Origin: an uncultured Granulosicoccaceae bacterium
GTDB lineage: Bacteria > Pseudomonadota > Gammaproteobacteria > Granulosicoccales > Granulosicoccaceae
Length of the DNA stretch: 64,000 nt
Assembly: GCA_937931165.1 (NCBI GenBank)
Contig: CALHCI010000035.1
Coordinates: 1 to 64,000 of the forward strand
Direction of reading: 5' to 3'
Positions within the stretch are counted from its first letter, which is position 1. Every line of letters starts with the position of its first letter. Below are positions 25,796 through 35,500 of the stretch, one piece after another. The notes below the pieces were generated by a model. The model saw only the letters and a program-made list of their open reading frames with translations, was not told the DNA's origin and searched no databases. Made by a program: the position numbers and the translations under genes.

Positions 25796-26395
25796 ATGAT
25801 GAATCGTTCTATGTATGCCGGTCAACCGTTCACCAACAGCGCAATAATTGCCGGGCTGTTATTAATAACCATCGGTTATCATGCATTTTTTAGTAACATT
25901 ATCACGCTAACTGTGATTGTAGGATTCGTGTTTCTGATTGGAGTGGTGTCGGTTTGGATTATAACCGGGAAAAATAGATCTGCAGATGAGAGCACCATAC
26001 TCCGCACTTCTGTGAGTAAGGCCGAATCGAGTCTGAAAAAAATGGCCAGAATAGAGTCGATTGGCAAAGATGAGGTTGAATCAGCGGTTTGCAGCTTTAA
26101 CACATTCTTAACCATGGAGGGGGCAAACGCTATCATCGGATTGATGGGGATTGTGGGAGGTAACGATGAAATTGTGAGCCGATTGATGCTCGAAAGAGCA
26201 GAGTCGTTATTCCCTGCTGCATACAAAAAGCTCGATCAGCGTGGTAGGCCTAATCAATCCACTCGCATTGCCAGACTCTTTTTTACGAATGTGGTGAGGG
26301 AAGTGATGCAACATCAAGCAGAAATTGAGCTACTGGCCAAGCAGAACACCACACCAAAAACGGTTATGGCTGGTAACGTTGCGTACGGTTCATAG
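25796..26395 (+). CDS. Two-helix membrane protein of unknown function
   Basis: The product is 199 residues. AAGGA precedes a double ATG (25796 and 25799), and either could be used. Two hydrophobic segments lie at about residues 15-32 and 34-56, followed by a cytoplasmic helical domain (SKAESSLKKMARIESIGKDE) and a conserved-looking GANAIIGLMGIVGGNDEI stretch. I do not recognise it. Upstream is the patatin gene, 186 bp away, so co-transcription is possible but unproven. Confidence 0.65.
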   Translation: MMNRSMYAGQPFTNSAIIAGLLLITIGYHAFFSNIITLTVIVGFVFLIGVVSVWIITGKNRSADESTILRTSVSKAESSLKKMARIESIGKDEVESAVCSFNTFLTMEGANAIIGLMGIVGGNDEIVSRLMLERAESLFPAAYKKLDQRGRPNQSTRIARLFFTNVVREVMQHQAEIELLAKQNTTPKTVMAGNVAYGS

Positions 26396-26425
26396 TAAAA
26401 CGGCGTATATAATACGATGGGTTCA

Positions 26426-26911
26426 TTAGCTGGAAACAGCGCTGGAATACTCTGTGTAAAGTGAGTGGCTCGATTGACGTTGTGCCAACCCGGACTCGAC
26501 AAGCTGGTAAAGGCTTGGCAATACCTTTTGCCTGGCTTCATTAAGCGTTAAAAAGTGATAGGCGCTGAGCTCATCAGCGGGCAGGGAAATTTTGTCAATC
26601 TCGGCATCGGACAGTTCACCTCCTTCGAATAAAAATATCAATAATTCCGTGGCGTGATCATTCTCTGCCCGGTAGTCCAGTCGCAGCAAACGCTCAACTG
26701 ATACCGTAATGCCAAGCTCTTCCTGCACCTCCCGCTCGCATGCCTCTTTGGGTGATTCGTTTTCCTCGACTGTACCGCCGGGTATTTCCCATTCCGTCTT
26801 GTAGGTAGGTACCACTAATAACACCTTGCCTTCGGCGTTGGTAAACAGTGCGCCGGCTGCTGTTCTTTTACGATGCAGTGACTGTGAGAAAGCTTTGTGA
26901 TCATTAGACAT
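26426..26911 (-). CDS. NUDIX hydrolase
   Basis: The product is 161 residues. The Nudix box is complete, starting GGTVEENESPKEACEREV and ending QEELGI, fitting Gx5Ex7REUxEExGU. The preceding strand TEWEIPGG and the hydrophobic sheet AAGALFTNAEGKVLLV are typical. It cleaves a nucleoside-diphosphate-linked metabolite; which one cannot be told. Another NUDIX gene lies at 31992. Confidence 0.85.
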   Translation of the reverse strand: MSNDHKAFSQSLHRKRTAAGALFTNAEGKVLLVVPTYKTEWEIPGGTVEENESPKEACEREVQEELGITVSVERLLRLDYRAENDHATELLIFLFEGGELSDAEIDKISLPADELSAYHFLTLNEARQKVLPSLYQLVESGLAQRQSSHSLYTEYSSAVSS

Positions 26912-27077
26912 AATGTCGGGAGAATACTAAGTAGTGATATAAAATAGAGAACGCTGAATTACAGATAGCCAAAGTGGAATATGTGCAGGTAGCCGTGAAA
27001 ATCGTTCATGGATTATGCCGGTGTGATGTGTAAGGTACAATAACGCATCGTCATATCCCGAATGAGGCTGGCAGCGT

Positions 27078-27947
27078 ATGTGCCGAGTGAGTGAAGAATT
27101 AGTTACTAAAGCAGCGCAATTTAAAGCGCTGCACAACCAGGAGCATACTTTTGTGATGCCATGTGCCTGGGATGCCTTTAGCGCTATGTTGTTCGAACGC
27201 AGTGGTGTTAAGTGTCTGGGGACTACCAGTGGCGGGGTAAACTGGGTAAAAGGACGTAAAGACTATGTCTACACCACGCCAAAAGCGGAAATGTTGCAGG
27301 CCTATGGAGAGGTTGCCAGCGCTACCCGGTTACCGGTCAGCGGGGATCTCGAAAACGGTTACGGCGGTGACTCGCCAGAGGTTGCTGATACTATCGTTAA
27401 ATCTATTCAGTGTGGAATGGTCGGTGGCAGCATAGAAGATCAGAAGCAGGTACCTGCTGACGGTAATTTTAACGATGGCGTGTTATACGAGCTCAAGGAC
27501 GCGGTTGATCGTATTAGTGCAGCACGTCAGGCGGCAGATGCCGTATTACCCGATTACACGTTAACCGCGCGCTGCGAAGTTTACTATACCGGAAGTACTG
27601 ATCCGTTTAGTGAAGCGGTTGAGCGACTAAATGCTTACCGGCAAGCTGGTGCCGATTGTCTGTTTATACCTGCACTCAACAAGCTTTCAGACCTTGAGAT
27701 TCTGGTGAAAGAAGTCGACGGGCCAATCAGCTTCGGAATGGGTGCGACGGAGACACCATTAACAACCAGTATGCTTGAAGACATTGGTATCCGCAGAATA
27801 AGCACCGGTGGTGGACTGACTCGCGCTACCTTTGGACTGTTGCAACAGGCGATCAGTGAAATTGTCGATGATGGAAAGTTTGGCTACCTGGATGGCGCCA
27901 TTTCTGAAGCAGATATCGTTGAGTTATTAGATAGCGCAGACAGGTGA
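27078..27947 (+). CDS. Isocitrate lyase/PEP mutase family protein
   Basis: The product is 289 residues. It has the family TIM-barrel marks: FVMPCAWDAFSAMLFE, the metal-loop LENGYGG, and GGSIEDQ, then TARCEVYYTGS and FIPALNKLSDL. The KKCGH catalytic loop of true (methyl)isocitrate lyases is absent, so oxaloacetate-decarboxylase-like or phosphonopyruvate-type activity is more likely, or another C-C cleaving reaction. GAGG lies 10 nt before ATG 27078. Its stop overlaps a hydrolase remnant. Confidence 0.8.
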   Translation: MCRVSEELVTKAAQFKALHNQEHTFVMPCAWDAFSAMLFERSGVKCLGTTSGGVNWVKGRKDYVYTTPKAEMLQAYGEVASATRLPVSGDLENGYGGDSPEVADTIVKSIQCGMVGGSIEDQKQVPADGNFNDGVLYELKDAVDRISAARQAADAVLPDYTLTARCEVYYTGSTDPFSEAVERLNAYRQAGADCLFIPALNKLSDLEILVKEVDGPISFGMGATETPLTTSMLEDIGIRRISTGGGLTRATFGLLQQAISEIVDDGKFGYLDGAISEADIVELLDSADR

Positions 27948-28362
27948 ACTGTGTACTCCAGCAGCGAGCAGTACTTTGTACCGACGATGCCGCACGACCC
28001 ACGGTGCAGGAGGTAGAGGCACTACGCAGCAGGTTTAATGAAAAAAGTGATCTTGTTGCCGAACTACAACTGATTGGTGCCGGCGCCTGCATGGACTGGC
28101 CGGAAGCGTTGCGTCCGCTGGCACCCATCGCTGCAGACACAGCGCCTGAGATACTGGTAGTTGCGGCCCTGCCGATTCATAAACACCTGCGGTCTGGAGC
28201 GAGAGAATGGCGCAAGCTATAGATGCACGCTATCTACTGTCAGAGCATTTAGGGCATACCGTCGTTTTTAATGGTGAGAATCAATGCGTTGATCAAGTGG
28301 TGATTGACTATCTGGTTGACGGGGTGCTGCCAGATCAAAGTATTTGCCCGGTAACGCAGTAA
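27944..28362 (+). pseudogene. C-terminal remnant of TAP-like alpha/beta hydrolase
   Basis: Frame 2 reads RPTVQEVEALRSRF, ACMDWPEALRPLAPI and APEILVVA. Homology then moves to frame 1 near 28165: ADS, an in-frame TAA at 28180, then TPAVWSERMAQAIDARYLL, LGHTVVFNG, CVDQVVIDYLVDGVLP and SICP, ending at TAA 28360. Together these make the tripeptidyl-aminopeptidase-like C-terminal domain of alpha/beta hydrolases. The missing N-terminal ~350 residues, the frameshift and the stop mark it as dead. The GTGA overlap with the lyase gene is therefore accidental. Confidence 0.7.
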
Positions 28363-28388
28363 CGGGTGCTTTGTTTGTTGCAGACTGA

Positions 28389-28407
28389 ACCGGGCAAGTT
28401 GCCCGGT
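28389..28407. repeat. Inverted repeat between convergent genes
   Basis: ACCGGGCAA and TTGCCCGGT form a 9-bp perfect arm pair around one base. No T-run follows. Its position after the hydrolase remnant and before the convergent SET gene suits a transcript end, or it may be a palindrome recognised by protein. Confidence 0.45.
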
Positions 28408-28454
28408 AAGCTGTGTCGATGGTGGTGTAGTAACTACTGGCGATGGTTATGGGA

Positions 28455-29009
28455 TCACGCAGCAGTCTTGATTTTCTTTAGCTTTTTCAGTTTTTTGAGT
28501 TCTTTGCTGTCTACAATCCAGCCACGGCAGTTTTTACTTTTGCAGTTACACGGTATTGCGAACTCTGCCGGCCAGGCATAATCGATAGTCAGTTGCCTGC
28601 CTTTGGGGATAGTTTTAAGTGCGCTGACATATAGCGGTCTGGTACCTGTTTCCGGGTTCAGTTCCTGATCTTCCCAGACAAACAGTTCGCAGTTCGGGTT
28701 GCAGCTGTGGTTGAGATAGCGAAAGGTCCCTTTGGGGCGCAGCAGATAGCCACCGTCCAGATCCATCAGATAGCGCGGATCAGTTTCGTCATCGGTGGTG
28801 ATCTCTCCGCGTACTTCTCCGATAACAGAATCTTTTGAGATTGACTTCTGTGCATAGACCCCTTTGCCGTTAGGGGATGACAGTACTTTAGCCGCACGTA
28901 CTCCGGGTTGGCGTTTTTTAGGCAACTTGGGTTCTCTATATGTAAGTGATGAAGGGTGATTGAATATCGGTGCGTAAAGGCCATGTAAATAATTTGATGT
29001 GTATTCCAT
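28455..29009 (-). CDS. SET-domain protein lysine methyltransferase
   Basis: The product is 184 residues. SET motifs are in order: GKGVYAQKSI (49-58), the SAM-binding and knot-forming FRYLNHSCNPN (97-107, NHSC at 100-103) and LTIDYAW (140-146). A post-SET-like cysteine cluster follows (CNCKSKNC, 154-161), then a Lys-rich tail (LKKLKKLKKIK). The eukaryotic-type core plus post-SET cysteines suggest a functional protein-lysine methyltransferase. Bacterial SET proteins are scattered and often horizontally acquired; the target here is unknown. The gene is isolated. Confidence 0.85.
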   Translation of the reverse strand: MEYTSNYLHGLYAPIFNHPSSLTYREPKLPKKRQPGVRAAKVLSSPNGKGVYAQKSISKDSVIGEVRGEITTDDETDPRYLMDLDGGYLLRPKGTFRYLNHSCNPNCELFVWEDQELNPETGTRPLYVSALKTIPKGRQLTIDYAWPAEFAIPCNCKSKNCRGWIVDSKELKKLKKLKKIKTAA

Positions 29010-29573
29010 GCCGAGTGGTGAAAAGAGTCACCCGGCCGGGGCGTAATGGTAATTGCTTGTCCGGTTTAAAATCAATCCCTTAAATGAATATCAGCTGGAT
29101 ATTCGGTATCTCGTGAGGACGCAGATTTTGTTTTTAAAAAAGTAAAACGTGTCCGGGGTAACTCTAAGTCCAGCAGGGGAATGCCTGTTGATTGCGGTAA
29201 CCAGATTTGCAAACACACAACGCAGCTGGTGGTCTGTGCCCGACAGACAGGTTGACAGGGCGTACATCACCAATGAAGAAGATCGCTTAACAGAAGTTGA
29301 GGTAAGCCAGATTCCACTCGACTGCGTACCATTAAAACGCGCAGTTACTTTAATGCGTTTGTGACCAGGATATTTCCAGAGAAGTACACCTGGATGAGCA
29401 AGGTAGACCGAATGTTGCTAAACATCTGGACGCCGATGGCGCAACTGCCGGGTAGCAGGATGTTGATGGGCGGAGTGATTGCCAAGGGTCACGAATAACC
29501 AGTCACCCGGCGTGGCTGACCGTAGATTTTTAATAACACCGGCAGCCTGCGAACAAGCTGCCGGTTGTTTTAG
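29010..29573. other. Intergenic region with a possible gene remnant
   Basis: No intact gene is seen. A plus-strand frame from 29301 to a stop at 29498 has protein-like composition (RSYFNAFVTRIFPEKYTWMS; DRMLLNIWTPMAQLPGSRML) and looks like the C-terminal end of a larger enzyme, but there is no start and I cannot name the family. An overlapping frame at 29149-29364 shows no recognisable motif. Confidence 0.3.
29538..29565. terminator. Hairpin downstream of the 29574 gene
   Basis: ACCGGCAGC (29538-29546) pairs with GCTGCCGGT (29557-29565). It lies 8 bp past the stop of the minus-strand gene. The T-run is interrupted on both strands (TTGTTTT on plus), so strength is uncertain. Confidence 0.6.
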
Positions 29574-30065
29574 TTAGGCATAAAAACTACGGGTAGAGTT
29601 TGCCATTAGTCCGTCACTGGAGTGGGCAACGAGTTTTGCCACCCGAAGACGACTTTTTGTATCACGCGGGTACTGCATCTCAGCCTGGGTGCTGTAGGTT
29701 TCTGTAATTGGCATGGTGCGGGATCGACCTGCGCCTATTGCATAAGCAGAACGTTCAAACACGGAATTAACATCAAACGTTTTATACCCTGCATGAACAA
29801 TTCCGGGATGCAGGTGGCGTATGATCACCAGTTGGTCGCTGTGGTTGGTTATCGTCAGTGTCGACTGAGTATCGATGTTTAGCTCAATAGACAACTCTGT
29901 ACCTTCAGCAGCGACCGGTACGATTGCCGATTGTGCTGCCGGATTACCGTCTGATTGCAGCTGGGCAGTGAAGTTACCGGCTGCTGTCGCAACAGCTGGC
30001 ATAGCGGTGACGACGGCTGTGCCGCCGAGCATAATAAGGGTGTTGCGTTTTGCTTGGTCTACCAT
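29574..30065 (-). CDS. Exported protein of unknown function
   Basis: The product is 163 residues with a signal-like N-terminus (KRNTLIMLGGTAVVTAMPAVATA). The KR near the start is not a full Tat motif. The mature part is beta-rich (ELSIELNIDTQSTLTITNHS; IIRHLHPGIVHAGYKTFDVN), suggesting a small beta-sandwich, possibly cupredoxin-like, but without a clear metal set. It is a stand-alone gene with a hairpin after it. Confidence 0.6.
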   Translation of the reverse strand: MVDQAKRNTLIMLGGTAVVTAMPAVATAAGNFTAQLQSDGNPAAQSAIVPVAAEGTELSIELNIDTQSTLTITNHSDQLVIIRHLHPGIVHAGYKTFDVNSVFERSAYAIGAGRSRTMPITETYSTQAEMQYPRDTKSRLRVAKLVAHSSDGLMANSTRSFYA

Positions 30066-30217
30066 TAAAACTCTCTGATTATAAAGAACTTTTTACGATA
30101 TTGTTTTGTTGATGAACGCTTGCTGAATATAACAGTAAGTTTTTACCGGTTTGCATTTGGAGGGTGACTATTCGTTGTTGCTCAGGACAGTATTCTGAAC
30201 AGTGGAATCATTGTCGG

Positions 30218-31879
30218 TCAGCTGACTTGCCGGCGTAGTCCGGCGGTCAGCAACAGGAGCATCAGCAGGTGAATGGTAAACGCACCTCCACCGGAGGAAT
30301 TACCCGATCCGCCCCCCGATCCACCCCCCGATCCACCCTGAGTGGTTCCCGATCCGTTGTTACTATCGACCGATGCAATTTGAAAAGCGCGTTCCGTGGT
30401 GACCACCGGCTGCCCGCTGTTTGACGTTTGTTCTATTTTCCAACTGGCATCCTGATCAAGCGCTGGTGCAGCGGTAAACGGAACCGGGCCGGTGGCATCG
30501 ATTACTACAACATCATCCCGACCGGTACCTGCACCGAGGGTGAGTGTCCATTCGGTTTGATCGTTAATGCACTTTGCGTCCAGCGTGGCATTGCGTGCCA
30601 GTGGCTGGTCTTGCATATCAGGGTTGAATACAAACGCAGGATCAACCGTCATTTCATCAGCCGAGAGTGTTGTGTAAAGGCGCGTGAGGTAGCGATTGTC
30701 ATCGAGCAGATCAACGGAATTTTCTATCGCACCGATAATATCTGTACGTACGTATTGATCGAGTTCAGCGCGGGCAGAAGAGAGTTGCTCTGCCGTGTAG
30801 GTGCTGGCCAGTGACAGTGAGTCGAAGTATACGGCGTTGGTCTGGCCGTTCGGCAATGGTAGAACACGACTCAACACGGAGTTCACTGACGTATTGCCTG
30901 CGAACAGTTGCACTGCACCGGAAATGTATTCGGCATCTGAAACAGCATTCAAACGATTGAGTCCGGTTTGCAAATCAGAGGCAGACGGAAGTCTGTCTGT
31001 CAGGTTGCTGAACCGGCCTGCGTAATCTGTGGCGAATCCCTGGCCACCTGCTTCGTTCATCGCCTCGGTAATAAGGGTTTGATAACTTGAATAGGCGTTA
31101 CCACTAAAACCGGTATACCAGTTTAAGCGGGTGTAGTTGGGTGTCACATGCAGAAAATTTTCGGGTACCGCTCTTGCGTCTCCCACCACCCAGACCAGCA
31201 CTCCCATATCTTCAATTGCTGCGACTGCAGTGAGGCGGATGGGAACCACCGGTTTATCACTTTCATAGTTGAGTATCAGTGGTTGAATATCACCGGTATC
31301 GCGATCGCTTTGTAGCTTTACTGCAACGAACTTCATACCATCTTCAATATACGGTGCCAGTAGCGCGGCACCGTCACTGGATAATTCGTAGTTTCGTTCT
31401 TGCAGCCAGTTGGCGACTTCTTGTGGATCGTTGCCTGCAATGACAGTTACCTCGTAGCTGCCGACTTCCTCAACGCTGATCACTTCGACGCCGCCGTCAC
31501 TGGTATCACTTTCTGCGTTGGCGTCGCCGCCACTTGCGGTGGGTGATGCCTGAAAATTAATTTCGCACTCCTGACCGGTACGTGTCAGATTGAACTGTGG
31601 ACGGGTGGCGAGTTCGAGACTGCTAAATACCTGATTGCTCCCCAGTGCGAACGTTGGCTCTGATGGCACTGGAACCACCCAGCCAAAGTCAGATGCATCA
31701 CCGACAAACTGAATCTGCACCATTGCCGTGATCCGGGTGCCGTCCTGTCGAAAAACAATTTGTTCACCCGCCTGATCAATGGGCAGCGTTTGACAAAAGA
31801 AACCACCGCAAGCGGACGCAACGGGTACGGCTGAGAAAACCATTAGTAGTGCAGCGAACAGCCTTGTGACTTTATTCAT
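30218..31879 (-). CDS. DUF2330 protein with GlyGly-CTERM sorting tail
   Basis: The product is 553 residues. It has a Sec signal peptide, then CGGFFCQTLPIDQAGEQIVF, the hallmark N-terminus of DUF2330, and DFGWVVPVPSEPTF. Near the end is a Gly/Ser-rich linker (GGSGGGSGGGSGNSSGGG), a hydrophobic helix (IHLLMLLLLTAGL) and a short basic end (RRQVS). That tripartite tail is the GlyGly-CTERM signal processed by rhombosortase, so the protein is probably exported and anchored or released at the surface. No rhombosortase gene is in the window. The function of DUF2330 is unknown. Confidence 0.85.
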   Translation of the reverse strand: MNKVTRLFAALLMVFSAVPVASACGGFFCQTLPIDQAGEQIVFRQDGTRITAMVQIQFVGDASDFGWVVPVPSEPTFALGSNQVFSSLELATRPQFNLTRTGQECEINFQASPTASGGDANAESDTSDGGVEVISVEEVGSYEVTVIAGNDPQEVANWLQERNYELSSDGAALLAPYIEDGMKFVAVKLQSDRDTGDIQPLILNYESDKPVVPIRLTAVAAIEDMGVLVWVVGDARAVPENFLHVTPNYTRLNWYTGFSGNAYSSYQTLITEAMNEAGGQGFATDYAGRFSNLTDRLPSASDLQTGLNRLNAVSDAEYISGAVQLFAGNTSVNSVLSRVLPLPNGQTNAVYFDSLSLASTYTAEQLSSARAELDQYVRTDIIGAIENSVDLLDDNRYLTRLYTTLSADEMTVDPAFVFNPDMQDQPLARNATLDAKCINDQTEWTLTLGAGTGRDDVVVIDATGPVPFTAAPALDQDASWKIEQTSNSGQPVVTTERAFQIASVDSNNGSGTTQGGSGGGSGGGSGNSSGGGAFTIHLLMLLLLTAGLRRQVS

Positions 31880-31991
31880 GGTTTGGGTATCCAGTTGGAT
31901 TGTGATGTGAGGTTACACCTGTGAATGTAGTCTTTCTGTTACAAAATGCATGTGAGTAAAAGCACTAATACTTTTGGGTAGGTAGAAGAGG

Positions 31992-32441
31992 CTATTCAAT
32001 GATTGCCTCACGTACTTTGTAAAGCATGGTGTTATCAAGGCCACCGAGCTTTGGTACCTCTCGAATCGGTACCCGGTAGAGTTCGAACTCAATCGGTTCG
32101 TTTTTGTCTGACGACCTCGGTTTTTTTGACCGGTGTTGTTCGAAATGCCGCCACAATGATGGTGTTTTGTCTCGTGTTTCCAGGTGATAAAACCAGGCGT
32201 GTATCTGTTCTTGTCTGCCAAGTGGCGCCAGATCTGTTTCAAAGTCACCCAAAAACGAAATTATTTCCAGTGAGACAAGACCGGTTTCTTCATGTGCTTC
32301 TCTTAAAGCTGCTGCTTGTGGCTGTTCAGCCGGTTCGACTGTGCCACCCGGAATCTGGGGATCGAGGTAGCGTTGATCAACGTGATCAAATATCAGTAAT
32401 TCCTGATCTCTGGTGATATACGTAAAGACTCTGTGCCGCAT
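31992..32441 (-). CDS. NUDIX hydrolase
   Basis: The product is 149 residues. The Nudix box reads PGGTVEPAEQPQAAALREA and ends HEETGL, matching Gx5Ex7REUxEExGU. The protein starts RHRVFTYITRDQELLIFDH, typical of the Nudix beta sheet. Substrate unknown. It is divergent from the cyclase-AAA gene. Confidence 0.85.
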   Translation of the reverse strand: MRHRVFTYITRDQELLIFDHVDQRYLDPQIPGGTVEPAEQPQAAALREAHEETGLVSLEIISFLGDFETDLAPLGRQEQIHAWFYHLETRDKTPSLWRHFEQHRSKKPRSSDKNEPIEFELYRVPIREVPKLGGLDNTMLYKVREAIIE

Positions 32442-32577
32442 CGGTTCGTCTTCTGGACAGGTGCAGTTGTATCGTTATAGATACTGAAAAGGACAGTGCC
32501 GGGGAATCGTACTGAATGGATAACAATACCGTGTGATGGTAACCTGCACAGGCGAGTTATTCGGTAGTTTTAAGTTT

Positions 32578-35500
32578 ATGGAAAATCTGGAAGACTGGCT
32601 CGGGAAATTAGGGCTCTCGTGTTATTTCGATCTCTTTGTAGAAAATGACCTCGACCTCGACATTCTGCCTGAGGTATCGGAGGCACATCTGGAGGCACTT
32701 GGTGTATCCCTCGGGCATCGACTGAAGTTAGTTCGAGCCATCAGGCAACTGTCTTTGCCTGCACAGATTGATACAGCACCTATACCTGTTTCTGATCATA
32801 CATCAGGCATGTTGCCCCCGGAAAACGCACCTGCCGAGGTCGCGGAAAGGCGGCATCTCACGGTGATGTTTGTTGATCTGGTCGGGTCTACCGCATTGTC
32901 TACACGACTCGATCCGGAAGACCTCAGAGACGTCATCAGATCTTTTCAGGAAGCCGCCACTCGCGAAATCAAACAGTTTGACGGTTTTATCAGTAGGTAT
33001 ATGGGAGACGGCATACTCGCGTATTTTGGCTGGCCAAGGGCACATGAAGATGATGCCGAGCGTGCGGTTCGCGCAGGCCTTGCGGCAAACAAAGCGGTGG
33101 CGGCACTGGTGACACCGGATGGTGTCGCATTGGCGGCACGCTCAGGCATAGCGACCGGTCTGGTGGTGGTGGGAGATGTGATTGGTGAGGGAGCCTCAGA
33201 AGAAGAGGCAGTGGTTGGCGAGACCCCTAATCTGGCGGCGCGTTTGCAGGGTGTTGCCGAACCGGGTCAACTGGTGGTCAGTGATGTTACCCGTCGGCTG
33301 GTTGGCGAGTTGTTTCAGTTTGAGCTACTTGGAAACCTTTCTCTTAAAGGGATGTCGGTGCCGGTGCCATCATTCCTGGTGGGGTTAGAACGTGTAGCAC
33401 CGTCAAGATATCACGCCAGTCGCAAGTCAGGTCAATTGCCGCTGATTGGACGTGAAGCGGAGTTCATGCAGTTGCAGCAGCTTTGGAAGGTCTCGTGCGA
33501 CGGAGATGGTCAAACGGTTGTAGTCAGTGGTGAAGCAGGTATAGGTAAATCCAGAGTTATTGATGCGTTCTGCAACGACAGCGAAGCGGAAAACGCCAAT
33601 TGTGTAATCCTGCAGTGTTCCCCTCACCACACCCAGTCTGCGCTTTACCCGGTGTGGCAGTGGTTACTTCGCGCTTCAGGTGCGGGAGAGTTAACAACCG
33701 ACAACGAGCGGTTTGCAAAGATATCCGAATACTTTTCGCGTTGGTCAGCTACACAGCAAATAGCTGGTCTTGCCGCTGCTAATCTTGCTATTTCGGCGGA
33801 GCCGGTTAAAAAGTTTCTGGATCAGGGGCCGGATCAGCTTAGAAAAAATACCCTGAGTGAGCTTGTATCATTTTTTCTATTAATGTCTAAAACAGGGCCT
33901 GTCCTGATTGTCGTTGAGGATGAGCACTGGATAGATCCGTCCAGTCAGGAATTTTTTGAAGAACTGGCAGCGCGAACAACTACCGAGCGATTGATGTTGG
34001 TACTTACCACAAGATCTAAAGTTGCACAGACGCTCTCTGTTGCACAGGATATTAACCGGATCTCTTTAAACAGGCTTGGGCGAAGTGCCAGTGCAGACAT
34101 TATCAAGCAACTGACTGGTGGAAGAAAGTTACCTGATGAACTGCTTGGCAAGCTGATAGCAAAGACAGACGGTGTTCCACTGTACGTTGAAGAATTAACC
34201 AAAACCGTACTCGAATCCGGACAATTGTCAGAAAAGGATGATTCTTACGAGTCATCTGTTGGACTGGACAGTGTAGAGGTTCCTTCTACGCTGCAGGATT
34301 CATTAATGGCCAGGCTTGATCGTCTTTGGCCTATCAGAGAAATTGCACAGACAGCTGCAGTCATCGGCAGAGAATTCAGTTTTAATCTGCTTGAATCGGT
34401 GGTCAGCACCAGCAATAGCGATCTGGTTAGTGCACTGGAAAAACTACTGGATTCCGGGTTGATTTACCAGCGTGATCACCTTTCAAACATTGGCTATATT
34501 TTTAAACACGCGCTGGTCAGAGACGCCGCTTACAACAGTTTGCTTAAATCCCGACGACGGGAAATTCATGCAGTCATCGCTAATGTGCTGGCCAATGATG
34601 AGCGCTTTAGTGATATCGCAGAGCCTCAGCTTCTGGCAAAGCACTACTTGAATGCCGGAAACTATTTACGTGCCGTCGAGTTTAATCTTGCCGCTGCACA
34701 AAAAGCGCTTTCTAACTCTTCAAACAATGAGGCGTTGGTCCATGCTGCTGCCGGATTGGGTTTGATTAACAGGCTTGAGGCTAAACAGCGGGATAATTTG
34801 CAGCAAAGCCTGTATTTTTGCAGTGCCATGGCACAAAGAATATTACGCGGTTTTCATTCCGATGAGTATCTCGATGCGATTACCCGGGCAGGCAATCTGG
34901 CGGAGTCCAACAATGATACCGATACCCGTATTAATTGCGTGCGGGGACAATTTAATCATTACTTCAATCGTGGTCAGCATAAAGACGGCAATATTATTAT
35001 TGAAACGCAACTGGAGCCATTGCTGCAAAAACTGGACTCGGTATCTCCCGGCTCGACGCAGGGGGCGAATTATCTTTACCGGGGTGCGCTGCAGAATGCA
35101 TCGGATGAACTGACCGAGATGCTTGGTATTCTTGACCGTGCAGAAAAATACCCTGAAAGAACTTATGTGATTAACCCGGTGACATCGACACTGGCCAATC
35201 TGGGGTGGACAAAATGGTTGCTTGGGTATCCTGAACAGGCGCTCGCTGATGGCATGCTGGCGGTTGATACCGCTCGTGAAATCTCACAACCGTTTTCGTT
35301 TGCAATGGCGGTGGTGTGGGTAGGTCATACCCAATGCGCTGCGGGGTATACCGATAACTGGGGTGAGGTGCTGCGTGAGGCAACTGAACTCATTGATGAG
35401 TACGATATTCAGGCCTGGGCGCCAAGAGTGCGGTTTCTTTCCGGTAAATATATGGCTTCGAACATTGATCGTCCACAGTTTGAGCGTGGGCTTACCGAGA

